This document shows, piece after piece, positions 8,090 to 16,445 of a DNA stretch of 47,876 nt (position 1 is its first letter; the number at the start of each line of letters is the position of its first letter). A model generated the notes under the pieces. The model was given only the letters and a program-made list of their open reading frames with translations. It did not search any database and was not told where the DNA came from. This DNA is from Rhizobiales bacterium TMED25 (GTDB lineage Bacteria > Pseudomonadota > Alphaproteobacteria > Rhizobiales > TMED25): contig NHCE01000005.1 of the NCBI GenBank assembly GCA_002168075.1, forward strand, positions 39,472-87,347, written 5' to 3'. A program made the position numbers and the translations under genes.

Positions 8090-9427
8090 ATGTTTGATTA
8101 CACTACATTTGTCCTGATAGGATTATTAATTTTTTCAGTTGCCATGGGTGTTCATATTGTAATCGCATTGGGTATGACCAGTATAGTTGGAGTTTACCTC
8201 GTAACTGGTAATTTTGGTATAGTTCAAAAGTTAGTCGGCAGCACTTCTTTTGAGGCTCTAAGGAATTATGTATTCGCTGTCATTCCATTGTTTATGCTGA
8301 TGGGTGAATTTATAAGTAAATCTGGAGCAATAACTGATGTCTACAGAGGCATCCAAAGAGGCCTTAGGAGATTACCAGGACGTTTAGCTTTTGCTACAGT
8401 ATTAGGAAATGCTATATTTTCATTTGTAACAGGCGTTTCCATTGCCTCAGCTGCAGCCTTTACAAGAATAGCATACCCAGAAATGAAAAGGCATAAGTAT
8501 AATAATGGTTTCTCGCTTGCCGCAATAACTGGTTCAAGTTGCCTTGGTATGCTTATCCCTCCGAGTGTTCTGATGATTGTGTGGGGAATTTTGACTGAGA
8601 GATCTATTGGGCAAATATTTCTTGCTGGTGTTTTGCCCGGACTTTTACTCACATCATTATTCATTATTTATATATTCTTTGCGTCCATACTTAAACCAAC
8701 TTTAGTTGGGCTAAACAAAGATGGGACAACTGATGGTATTGAAATAATAGATGATACCATTGGACATGCAGAGGGAAATGTGTGGCTTAGTTTCTTGTGG
8801 ATTATAGGAATAATATCACTTGTTTTGGGTGGAATTTGGGTCGGGTTTTTCTCCCCCACTGAGGGAGCTGGTGTCGGTGCTACACTTGGATTATTATTAG
8901 CTATTACTAAGGGCGTCACTAGGAAAGAAATAATTGATACAATTCTATCTGTTGGCCGAACGTCTGCTCCGATATTGCTCTTACTTCTTGCAGCATCGTT
9001 ATACTCAAGATCATTAGCTATGACTGGGGTAACTAATACGATAAATGATATGTTTTTAGCAACAGGCTTTGGGTTCATTGGCATAGTTTTTTTAATGATA
9101 TTGGTATGGTTTATTCTAGGAATGATTATTGATAGTATATCAATAATGCTTCTTACTGTTGCTATATTTGAACCAATTGCTGTATCACTGGGTATTGAAC
9201 CTCTTGCATTTGCTATCATAGGTATAATAGCAATAGAGGCCGGTCTTCTAACGCCCCCGTTTGGATTACTTGTGTATACAGTTAAAACTTCTGCAAGAGA
9301 TGATGACGTAAAACTTGGTCAGATATTTTACTACTCAATTCCATATTGGATAATTATGTTGTTTACGGTGTTCATCTTATTGATGTTCCCGCAAATAGCA
9401 ACATTTCTTCCAGATGCTGTATTTTAA
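8090..9427 (+). CDS. dctM: TRAP transporter large membrane subunit (DctM family)
   Basis: The frame is open from 7976, but the upstream 38 codons overlap dctQ and are not protein-like; the ATG at 8090, behind a GGAAGG site, begins MFDYTTFVLIGLL, a normal DctM start. The 445 residues form about 12 membrane segments. Family signatures include GVSIASAAAFTRIAYPEM, SSCLGMLIPPSVLMI and the late GLLTPPFGLLVY. This is the sodium-driven transport channel of the TRAP system. It is the last gene of the operon; no terminator hairpin was found before the converging tRNA gene. Confidence 0.92.
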   Translation: MFDYTTFVLIGLLIFSVAMGVHIVIALGMTSIVGVYLVTGNFGIVQKLVGSTSFEALRNYVFAVIPLFMLMGEFISKSGAITDVYRGIQRGLRRLPGRLAFATVLGNAIFSFVTGVSIASAAAFTRIAYPEMKRHKYNNGFSLAAITGSSCLGMLIPPSVLMIVWGILTERSIGQIFLAGVLPGLLLTSLFIIYIFFASILKPTLVGLNKDGTTDGIEIIDDTIGHAEGNVWLSFLWIIGIISLVLGGIWVGFFSPTEGAGVGATLGLLLAITKGVTRKEIIDTILSVGRTSAPILLLLLAASLYSRSLAMTGVTNTINDMFLATGFGFIGIVFLMILVWFILGMIIDSISIMLLTVAIFEPIAVSLGIEPLAFAIIGIIAIEAGLLTPPFGLLVYTVKTSARDDDVKLGQIFYYSIPYWIIMLFTVFILLMFPQIATFLPDAVF

Positions 9428-9458
9428 AATAAAATATTTATTTATGTAATGAAAAGAG

Positions 9459-9534
9459 TGGTGCCCTGACCTAGATTTGAACTAGGGACACAACGATTTT
9501 CAGTCGTTTGCTCTACCAACTGAGCTATCAGGGC
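9459..9534 (-). tRNA. tRNA-Phe (anticodon GAA)
   Basis: The minus strand folds into a standard 76-base cloverleaf: acceptor stem GCCCTGA paired with TCAGGGC, D-arm GCTC/GAGC, anticodon loop CTGAAAA within an AACGA/TCGTT stem, and T-arm CCTAG/CTAGG. The anticodon GAA reads Phe codons. The 3' CCA is encoded. It lies between the TRAP operon and yacG. Confidence 0.97.
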
Positions 9535-9563
9535 ACGATGTATGATCATTTATAAAAAGTTTT

Positions 9564-9770
9564 TTATGATAAGTCTAGTTTATCTTTGATATTTGTATCA
9601 ATTAATTCCAAATTATCAAATGCGGAGTCATCTGTGATTTTTTCACCGGGAATAACGTATCTTCCAGTAAGCCAATTTCCGAGATCCTTATTTGCACAAG
9701 TATCTGAGCAAAATGGTGAAAATTTATCTTTTGAATTTTTCTTACAGATTGGACAAGTGTATTTTTTCAT
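9564..9770 (-). CDS. yacG: DNA gyrase inhibitor YacG
   Basis: A 68-residue zinc protein with four cysteines in the YacG arrangement: CPIC (Cys6, Cys9) and CSDTC (Cys21, Cys25), followed by the family's DLGNWLTGRYVIPGE segment. E. coli YacG binds the gyrase B subunit and inhibits it; in alphaproteobacteria it is usually found near maf and a ribonuclease gene. Here maf is two genes upstream, with a 132-aa orphan in between. Confidence 0.92.
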   Translation of the reverse strand: MKKYTCPICKKNSKDKFSPFCSDTCANKDLGNWLTGRYVIPGEKITDDSAFDNLELIDTNIKDKLDLS

Positions 9771-9815
9771 AATTAATGATACTTATTTTTTAAATGATTC
9801 TCAAAAATAATATAT

Positions 9816-10214
9816 TTACTCAATATAATACTCCCTAAGATTACTTTCTCTCCCGTTATTCAAAGTCAAATATATACTTATTGAAGTCGCTGAAGGAGGA
9901 AGAGTTCTATATGTTTCAATTTTTTTAATATCTCCATTACAAGTTGGTAGTACTAAAATATTATTTGGCATTGATTGGTTTATTCCATATCTTACTTCTT
10001 TTATGACGCACTTATGATGTATTAAATAATCAAACGTTAATCGAAGCTCGCCATCTTCTTTTTTTAGTGCAATCCAACTTATATTTTCATCATTAAGTTC
10101 ATCGATTAATGGCTTTTGACTCTGCGTGTATAAATAGAATGAAACACTTACTATCAGAAGGATAATAATTATTAGAATAAAAAAAGTTCTAACTTTTTTA
10201 ATTTTATTATTCAT
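9816..10214 (-). CDS. Hypothetical single-pass membrane protein, 132 aa
   Basis: I do not recognise this protein. It starts with a Lys/Arg-rich end followed by a hydrophobic helix (about residues 10-29), then a soluble domain of about 100 residues rich in beta-prone sequence with two cysteines (KCVIKEV and PTCNG) that could form a disulfide. An inner-membrane anchor with a periplasmic domain is the likely topology. Its start overlaps the end of maf by 8 bases, showing translational coupling. In many alphaproteobacteria the ribonuclease gene rng lies between maf and yacG; this small protein sits in its place but is not related to it by eye. Confidence 0.72.
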   Translation of the reverse strand: MNNKIKKVRTFFILIIIILLIVSVSFYLYTQSQKPLIDELNDENISWIALKKEDGELRLTFDYLIHHKCVIKEVRYGINQSMPNNILVLPTCNGDIKKIETYRTLPPSATSISIYLTLNNGRESNLREYYIE

Positions 10215-10818
10215 TGACCCAATTTTTACTTATATTGAAACCAATCCCATTAAGTAAATTTGCAGTTTGATATAAAGGTAGGCCTACAACAGATGAATAG
10301 GAACCAACTAAACTTATTATAAAAGACCCGGCTATACCTTGGATGGCGTATCCCCCAGCTTTATCTTCCCATTCTTTCGACTTTAGATAGCTATCAATTT
10401 CTTGAGCAGATAATTTTTTAAATTTTATTCTTGTTTCTGTAACTCTCTCATACAAATTACCTTTTTGGTCGATAACACAAATTGCTGTATAAACTCTATG
10501 ATTTCTTCCGGACAATAAAGTTAGTTTTTTATAGGCATCATCAATATCTTTTGGTTTATCAAGTATTCTCCTCCCTACTGCAACAGTGGTATCTGCAGAT
10601 AGTATAATATGACCATTAAATTTTTTTTTGGCATGAATGAACTCAGCTTTTTTTCTTGCTAAGATAATAGCTTTATCTTTTGGAGATATTTTCTTATCAA
10701 TCAAATTTTCATCAACTTCACTAGATTGAATAACATTTGGGATTATTCCAATTTGCTTCAAGAGATCAACTCTTCTAGGAGAATTACTTGCTAATATTAA
10801 TTTATTTAATATTGTCAT
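10207..10818 (-). CDS. maf: Maf-family nucleotide pyrophosphatase
   Basis: A 203-residue Maf protein with the N-terminal ASNSPRR motif (residues 10-16) and the SADTTVAVG catalytic segment, whose Asp acts as the general base. The DKAGGYAIQG segment is also typical. Maf enzymes hydrolyse dTTP, UTP or modified NTPs to monophosphates, cleaning the nucleotide pool. The gene overlaps hisD by 4 bases upstream and the 132-aa ORF by 8 bases downstream, so the three are read as one operon. Confidence 0.92.
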   Translation of the reverse strand: MTILNKLILASNSPRRVDLLKQIGIIPNVIQSSEVDENLIDKKISPKDKAIILARKKAEFIHAKKKFNGHIILSADTTVAVGRRILDKPKDIDDAYKKLTLLSGRNHRVYTAICVIDQKGNLYERVTETRIKFKKLSAQEIDSYLKSKEWEDKAGGYAIQGIAGSFIISLVGSYSSVVGLPLYQTANLLNGIGFNISKNWVNE

Positions 10819-12116
10819 TTATTTATTTTATTTAATCTTAGTTTTAGTGAACGAGCATGGGACATTAGCCCCTCTTCTTCAGCGATAGAGATTGCACTTG
10901 GTGCTATTTTCTGGAAGTTATCCTTATCGCATTCTATGATAGAAGTTTTCTTCATAAAATTCAATACCGATAGTCCTGATGAAAATTTAGCAGTTTGTAG
11001 CGTTGGAAGGACATGATTTGACCCAGCCACATAATCACCAATTGCCTCAGGGGTATATTCACCAATAAAAATTGCGCCAGCATTTGAAATAGATTTAACG
11101 AGATCATTGGCATCTAATGTGCATAATTGCAGGTGTTCAGGAGCTATATAATTTATGAAATCTGTTATCTCTTTGTTGTTTTCGCATAAAATTATACTAC
11201 CGTAACTATTCCAACTATTTTTAAGGGTACTATTTTGTTCTATTTGAGACAGTCTTTGATTTATTTTCTGCTCAATGATATTTGCAAATTCAATATCTTT
11301 TGTAACTAAAATTGATTGTGCGTTATCATCATGTTCAGCTTGGGCAAAAAGATCTTCTATGACCCAATCTGAGTCAACATTAGAATCAGCAACAACTAGG
11401 ACTTCTGACGGCCCAGCAACCATATCAACTCCAACGTCGCCAAATACATTTTTTTTTGCTGCGGCTACGTAACTATTACCAGGACCAACTATCATATCTA
11501 CTTTTCTTATTGAAGATGTCCCATATGCTAAGGCAGCAATAGCTTGCGCACCACCAATTTGATATACTTCATTTACATTACAAATACTTGCTGCCGCAAG
11601 AATTGATTCATTTGGAGTGCCATTTATTGAAGGAGTAACCATTACAATTCTCTTAGCTCCCGCTACAATTGCTGGTATTGCATTCATAAGAACGCTACTA
11701 GGATAAATTGCTTTTCCACCTGGAACATAAATGCCCACAGACTCAATTGGGTTCCATACAAGATCTATTTTTGTTCCAATTTCATCCACATAAAATTTAT
11801 TCTCCGGTTTTATATGTTTATGATAGTCATAGATCCTCTTGTATGAGAACCTGAGGGCATTAGATAAATCTTCATCAATATTATTGATACTCTGATCTAT
11901 TATATTTTTACTTATTAATAAATCATCTAGTATGAGCTTGTTTTTATCGAATCTATTGGTATATTCAACGAGTGCATCATCTCCATGATCTCTAATTTTA
12001 GAAATGATTTCTATCACATCATTTGATACAGCATCAAAGTTATTTGACCTTTGTAATTGAAGCTCGTCAAATCTCTTCATAGACTTTTGATCCTTTATAT
12101 TGAATATTTTACTCAT
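10815..12116 (-). CDS. hisD: Histidinol dehydrogenase
   Basis: This 433-residue enzyme performs the last two steps of histidine synthesis, oxidising L-histidinol to histidine with two NAD+. The zinc and catalytic residues can be read in order: Gln and His in QAEHDD, the Glu-His pair in PEHLQ, Asp in IGDYVAG, and the late His in SHARSL. The YVPGG glycine motif is also present. The ATG overlaps the murA stop by one base. In many alphaproteobacteria other small genes (an UPF0262 gene, a phosphatase, infA) follow hisD; here maf overlaps it directly. Confidence 0.96.
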   Translation of the reverse strand: MSKIFNIKDQKSMKRFDELQLQRSNNFDAVSNDVIEIISKIRDHGDDALVEYTNRFDKNKLILDDLLISKNIIDQSINNIDEDLSNALRFSYKRIYDYHKHIKPENKFYVDEIGTKIDLVWNPIESVGIYVPGGKAIYPSSVLMNAIPAIVAGAKRIVMVTPSINGTPNESILAAASICNVNEVYQIGGAQAIAALAYGTSSIRKVDMIVGPGNSYVAAAKKNVFGDVGVDMVAGPSEVLVVADSNVDSDWVIEDLFAQAEHDDNAQSILVTKDIEFANIIEQKINQRLSQIEQNSTLKNSWNSYGSIILCENNKEITDFINYIAPEHLQLCTLDANDLVKSISNAGAIFIGEYTPEAIGDYVAGSNHVLPTLQTAKFSSGLSVLNFMKKTSIIECDKDNFQKIAPSAISIAEEEGLMSHARSLKLRLNKINK

Positions 12117-13426
12117 TAAATAACCTCATATTTATTCTCTTGTATTCTCTCAATTATACCACCACAATTTAAAATCTTTTTTTCTAAGTCCTCAAAGCCA
12201 CGATCTAAGTGATAAACACGGTTTATTATTGTTTCACCTTTTGCTGATAAGGCGGCAAGAACCAAAGAAACAGATGCGCGCAAATCTGTTGCCATTACAG
12301 GAGCCCCAATTAATTCTGTTTTTCCAATTATTGTTGCCTTATCACCATCTAAATTTATTTTTGCTCCCATTCTAACTAATTCTTGTACATGCATAAATCT
12401 ATTTTCAAAAATTCTTTCATTAATTATTGACTTACCAGATGCTTGGGTCAGTAGAGCCATAAATTGTGCTTGTAAGTCTGTTGGAAAGCCAGGGTAGGGT
12501 TCAGTTGTAATCTTGGCTGGCTCAAAATCTTTTACTACCTTTTCAATAACTATACGTCTATTAAATAGTTTTATTGAACAACCAATATTTCTTAATATTT
12601 CAAACGGACTCTCTAATAAGTGTGGATCAAAGTTTGTTAGCTCAATTCGCCCCCCTGTCATACAACCAGCAATGGCATATGTGCCTGCCTCAATTCTATC
12701 AGACATTATCTCATAGGATGCTCCTTTAATATTTATTGTACCTTGTATTTGAACATTATCCCCATGAACATCGATATCAACTCCCATTTTTCTTATACAA
12801 GCAATTAAATCCATAGTTTCAGGCTCTATAGACGCATTCAGAATTATACTTTCACCCTTTGCAAGAGAGGCAGCCATGATTAGATTCTGCGTTGCTCCAA
12901 CGGATGGCTTTGATAAATGAATCTTATTTCCAACAAGCCCATTCTTTGCTTCTGCAATCACATAGCCTTTTTCAATTTTAATGTCAGCTCCAAGTTTTTT
13001 TAGCCCCATCAAATGCATGTCAACCGGTCTTGTACCAATCGCACAACCTCCCGGCATTGAAACCTTTGCATAGCCTGTTCTAGCCAGAAGAGGACCAATA
13101 ACAAGAAAGCCTGCCCTCATCTTTGATAAGTGCTCATAGTTTGCCTGATTGCTTATTATATTCTTAAATTTAATATGCATAATTCTATCAGAAGTTGTGC
13201 TTAAAGAAGATTTTCTTTTTGGAATAGAATAATTAATATCAGCTCCAAGATCCTTTAGTATCAATACTAGTGTCTCTATGTCTGTTAGGTTCGGAATATT
13301 ATCTAAAACAAGCTCTTGATCAGTTAATAATGAGCTAATCATAATTGGAAGTGAAGAATTCTTTGACCCAGATATTTTAATCTGACCTCTTAACTGATTA
13401 CCCCCTAATATGCGAATACTATCCAT
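12116..13426 (-). CDS. murA: UDP-N-acetylglucosamine 1-carboxyvinyltransferase
   Basis: MurA transfers enolpyruvate from PEP to UDP-GlcNAc, the first committed step of peptidoglycan synthesis. The 436 residues match the family length. Lys22-Asn23 (GSKNS) bind substrate, Cys128 in GGCAIG is the catalytic cysteine targeted by fosfomycin, and TEPYPGFPTDLQAQ is the conserved late motif. A cysteine rather than aspartate at position 128 predicts a fosfomycin-sensitive type enzyme. The ATG overlaps the end of the upstream 46-aa ORF. Confidence 0.97.
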   Translation of the reverse strand: MDSIRILGGNQLRGQIKISGSKNSSLPIMISSLLTDQELVLDNIPNLTDIETLVLILKDLGADINYSIPKRKSSLSTTSDRIMHIKFKNIISNQANYEHLSKMRAGFLVIGPLLARTGYAKVSMPGGCAIGTRPVDMHLMGLKKLGADIKIEKGYVIAEAKNGLVGNKIHLSKPSVGATQNLIMAASLAKGESIILNASIEPETMDLIACIRKMGVDIDVHGDNVQIQGTINIKGASYEIMSDRIEAGTYAIAGCMTGGRIELTNFDPHLLESPFEILRNIGCSIKLFNRRIVIEKVVKDFEPAKITTEPYPGFPTDLQAQFMALLTQASGKSIINERIFENRFMHVQELVRMGAKINLDGDKATIIGKTELIGAPVMATDLRASVSLVLAALSAKGETIINRVYHLDRGFEDLEKKILNCGGIIERIQENKYEVI

Positions 13427-13559
13427 CTTGATTAATACTATTCTTCGAATTAATTTTCTTCTCTAATTTCTGTTTAGCAGCCTGCAATTTTCTTTTCCTC
13501 AAATTTTCTCTCAAAGCCTTGGCGAGTTTTTGATTGTCTTTTTTTTTTATTTTTGTCAT
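13419..13559 (-). CDS. Small conserved basic protein, 46 aa, upstream of murA
   Basis: Reading from the ATG at 13557-13559 to TAG at 13419-13421 gives 46 residues that overlap the murA start by 8 bases. The protein is highly charged and helical, with the segment KALRENLRKRKLQAAKQ in the middle. Many alphaproteobacteria encode a short protein with a LxxNLRRRKxQ core next to murA, and this one fits that pattern as I remember it; its function is unknown to me. It has a run of ten A bases near its start, so the frame is sensitive to sequencing error. No clear ribosome site was seen. Confidence 0.65.
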   Translation of the reverse strand: MTKIKKKDNQKLAKALRENLRKRKLQAAKQKLEKKINSKNSINQDG

Positions 13560-13619
13560 ATTGTTTTATTGTAATATTATTTATTTAATTAAAAAATATT
13601 TATTAGCATGATAGCATTG

Positions 13620-13694
13620 GCCGCAGTAGCTCAGTGGTAGAGCGCACCCTTGGTAAGGGTGAGGCCGAGTGTTCAATCCACTCCTGCGGCACCA
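13620..13694 (+). tRNA. tRNA-Thr (anticodon GGT)
   Basis: A complete 75-base cloverleaf: acceptor GCCGCAG with CTGCGGC, D-arm GCTC/GAGC, anticodon stem CACCC/GGGTG enclosing loop TTGGTAA, T-arm GAGTG/CACTC, and an encoded CCA. Anticodon GGT reads ACC and ACT threonine codons. It stands alone between the divergent 46-aa ORF and the flavodoxin-like gene. Confidence 0.97.
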
Positions 13695-13768
13695 TGATAT
13701 TTTAAATATATATAAAAAACATGTATAAAGATATTATTTATAATCCTTTGTTTATCGGATAAAATTAA

Positions 13769-14230
13769 ATGAAAAAACTGCTCATCATATCTAATCTTCC
13801 CTCAAATAACACTAAAATTTTGTTAAACCAAGTAAAAAAAGGAGCAAAATCAATCAATTCAGAAAACTTAGAGATAATTTCATCAAATGCAGTAGATATT
13901 TCTTATGAGATAATAAAAGAATCTTCAGCAATTATTCTTGGAACTACTGAAAATCTTGGTTATATGAGTGGTATTATGAAAGACTTTTTCGATAGAAATT
14001 ATAACCAATGTCTTAACAAGACAAATGGATTACCCTATGCATTATATATACGAGCGGGGCACGATGGTACTGGAACAGAATTAAATATGAAAAGAATTAT
14101 TACTGGATTAAAGTGGAAAGAAATACAAACACCTCTTATATTAAAAGGTACATGGAATGATAATTTCAAAGATCAATGTTTCAATTTAGGTGCAACTGTT
14201 GCAGCAGGTCTTGACATGGATATTTACTGA
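13769..14230 (+). CDS. Flavodoxin/NAD(P)H-dependent reductase-like protein
   Basis: A 153-residue protein with a flavodoxin-like layout: beta strand and phosphate loop at the N-terminus (ISNLPSNNTKIL), a central ILGTTENLGYMSGIMKDFFDR segment that resembles the second FMN-contact loop of the NAD(P)H-dependent oxidoreductase family, and a third near RAGHDGTGTE. Members bind FMN and transfer electrons in the cytoplasm. The partner is unknown. The gene is followed after 13 bases by pepA on the same strand. Confidence 0.7.
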   Translation: MKKLLIISNLPSNNTKILLNQVKKGAKSINSENLEIISSNAVDISYEIIKESSAIILGTTENLGYMSGIMKDFFDRNYNQCLNKTNGLPYALYIRAGHDGTGTELNMKRIITGLKWKEIQTPLILKGTWNDNFKDQCFNLGATVAAGLDMDIY

Positions 14231-14243
14231 TAAGGTTAAAAAT

Positions 14244-15608
14244 ATGAATATATTTATACATAATAAAAAAAATGCAATACCCATAACTATAATTGGTAAA
14301 AATGATTTAAAAAGTTACTTTAAAAAAAATTTATCTCACAATAACTGGATCAAACAAAATCAATTTACTGCACAGCCGGGGGAAATACTAATTATCCCTG
14401 ACACGAATGGTAAAATTGAAGCTGTATTAATAGGTGAAAGTTCAAAAGATAATCCCTACTCGGAACTATTTGCTTCTAAACTTTCCAAATCTTTACCTGC
14501 AAATAATTATTATTTTACAAATGTAACTACATACAATCATTTGCCTTATATTAGCTGGGCGATGGGCTGCTATAAATATAATAAAACTGAAAATATTCAA
14601 TCCAAATTATTCCTTCCAGATGAAATAAAGAGTGATGTTGAGAATACTGTGAAAAGTATCCATTTTACTATGGATCTCATAAATCATCCTGCGAATATAT
14701 TAAATACTGATTATTTCGCTGAATTGATTAAAAAATATTTCTCGGATAAAAATTGTAAAATTAATGAAATCAAAGGTGAGGATCTTCTTAAAAATAACTT
14801 TCCCCTTATTTATGAGGTTGGTAAAGCAAGTGAATATGAACCAAGACTCATTGATATTACTTGGGGTAATAAGAACAAGCCTAAAATAACACTTATAGGT
14901 AAAGGGGTAACTTTTGATACTGGTGGACTTGATATTAAGCCTTCCTCTGGAATGTTGCTGATGAAAAAAGATATGGGTGGTGCTGCAAACATCCTCGGAT
15001 TAGCTAGTATGATAATTCTAAATAAGCTAGACGTAAATCTAAGAGTGCTAATACCGATTGTTGAGAATTCAATTTCAGGAAATTCTTTCAGACCCGGTGA
15101 TATTTTACAATCAAGAAGCGGTTTATCAGTTGAAATTGGTAATACTGATGCAGAAGGAAGATTAATCCTAGCAGACTCATTGAGTTTAGCTGATGAGGAT
15201 AATCCAGATTTAATAATAGATATGGCAACTTTAACTGGAGCTGCACGCGTTGCTCTAGGTCCAGAAATAGTTCCCTTTTTCTCAACTAATGTCATGATTG
15301 CGCAGGATTTACAAAAGATATCTAATGATCTTCAGGATCCTGTCTGGCAAATGCCTTTTTTTGTTCCATATTCTAAATGGCTAGATAATGATATTTCTGA
15401 TATAAATAATTCTCCAAATACGCCTTTTGCCGGGTCAATCGTCGCTGCTGAATTTTTAAAAAGATTTGTTAAAAAGACCAAGAATTATATACATTTTGAT
15501 GTTTTTTCTTGGAATACTGGAACTAATTCATCCATACCTAAAGGAGGGGCTGCACAAGGAATTAGATCAATTTATGCATTTATTAAAAATCATTATAATT
15601 TATCCTAA
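14244..15608 (+). CDS. pepA: Leucyl aminopeptidase (M17 family)
   Basis: The frame is open from 14190, but the first 18 codons overlap the previous gene; the ATG at 14244, 10 bases after an AAGG site, gives a 454-residue protein. The M17 catalytic core is clear: GKGVTFDTGGLDIKPS with metal-binding Lys220 and Asp225, KKDMGGAA with Asp243, and NTDAEGRLILAD with the Asp-Glu metal ligands and catalytic Arg. These manganese/zinc enzymes remove N-terminal residues from peptides and take part in peptide recycling. The downstream NlpC/P60 gene is very close, a pairing common in alphaproteobacteria. Confidence 0.95.
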   Translation: MNIFIHNKKNAIPITIIGKNDLKSYFKKNLSHNNWIKQNQFTAQPGEILIIPDTNGKIEAVLIGESSKDNPYSELFASKLSKSLPANNYYFTNVTTYNHLPYISWAMGCYKYNKTENIQSKLFLPDEIKSDVENTVKSIHFTMDLINHPANILNTDYFAELIKKYFSDKNCKINEIKGEDLLKNNFPLIYEVGKASEYEPRLIDITWGNKNKPKITLIGKGVTFDTGGLDIKPSSGMLLMKKDMGGAANILGLASMIILNKLDVNLRVLIPIVENSISGNSFRPGDILQSRSGLSVEIGNTDAEGRLILADSLSLADEDNPDLIIDMATLTGAARVALGPEIVPFFSTNVMIAQDLQKISNDLQDPVWQMPFFVPYSKWLDNDISDINNSPNTPFAGSIVAAEFLKRFVKKTKNYIHFDVFSWNTGTNSSIPKGGAAQGIRSIYAFIKNHYNLS

Positions 15609-15624
15609 CTAATGCTGGTGCAAT

Positions 15625-16443
15625 ATTAATACATTTATAGTAATTAAAAATTCAGCTGAGATAAAGAACGAACCAAAACAATCTGCAGAGACTGTTACAG
15701 AAGCATTATATGGTGAATACTTTATCATTGAAGAAAATTATAAACATTGGTATTCAGGAAAACTTCAAACAGACGGCTATTTTGGATATATACGAAAGAA
15801 CAGTATTAAATCTGATGATGCTATACTTCAACCTCTACAATCACGTGTAAATGTGAATAACGGACATGTATATTCGAGACCGGATTCTAAATCAAAAATT
15901 AAAAAAACCTTATTTAGAAATTCTAAAATTATGTGTATGTCGGGGGCAATGGAAAATGGTTTCCTACCTTTAGATGGTGAGGAGGGGGGATATATATATG
16001 CAAACCATGTTCTGCAGCCAAAAGAATATCAAGAATATATACCCATAAAAAGCTTTGTAGATATTGCATCCTCGTATATCGGCACACCCTATAAATGGGG
16101 AGGTAGGACAGCTTTAGGAATTGATTGCTCAGGCTTAATACAAACGTCTTTACACTCCGTTGGTCTTGACTGCCCTCGAGACACTCATGAGCAAATTTTA
16201 AGTGTTGGTGATCTAATCTCAGATGATGAAATAGAAGAGCCCCAATACGGTGACTTGGTATTCTGGGATGGCCACGTTGGTATATATTTAGACTCCAAAA
16301 AATTACTTCACAGTAATATGACAACAATGGATACAAGAATTGAAAATTTTAAAAATATAAAAAAAAAATATGCAAAGAATAATAATCCAATTAAAGCCAT
16401 AAGAAGAGTTATCCCTCCCGAACCTAAGTTTATTTATATGTGA
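15625..16443 (+). CDS. SH3-domain NlpC/P60 cell-wall peptidase with possible ATT start
   Basis: The C-terminal half is a standard NlpC/P60 domain: catalytic Cys in DCSGL, His in GHVGIY, and a third polar residue at LLHSN. Upstream, homology-like sequence continues well before the first GTG in frame (15853): EPKQSAETVTEALYGEYF and TDGYFGYIRKNSI look like a bacterial SH3 domain. This frame is open from 15613 yet contains no ATG, GTG or TTG before 15853. An ATT at 15625 would give 272 residues. Alternatives are a +1 frameshift from an ATG at 15612, or a sequence error. The product would cut peptide cross-links or stem peptides of peptidoglycan; no signal peptide is visible. Confidence 0.75.
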   Translation: MNTFIVIKNSAEIKNEPKQSAETVTEALYGEYFIIEENYKHWYSGKLQTDGYFGYIRKNSIKSDDAILQPLQSRVNVNNGHVYSRPDSKSKIKKTLFRNSKIMCMSGAMENGFLPLDGEEGGYIYANHVLQPKEYQEYIPIKSFVDIASSYIGTPYKWGGRTALGIDCSGLIQTSLHSVGLDCPRDTHEQILSVGDLISDDEIEEPQYGDLVFWDGHVGIYLDSKKLLHSNMTTMDTRIENFKNIKKKYAKNNNPIKAIRRVIPPEPKFIYM

Positions 16444-16445
16444 TA

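Noticed and set aside
8668-9219. Minus-strand open frame of 183 codons opposite dctM
   Set aside because: Composition mirrors the membrane protein on the other strand; no recognisable domain or start signal.
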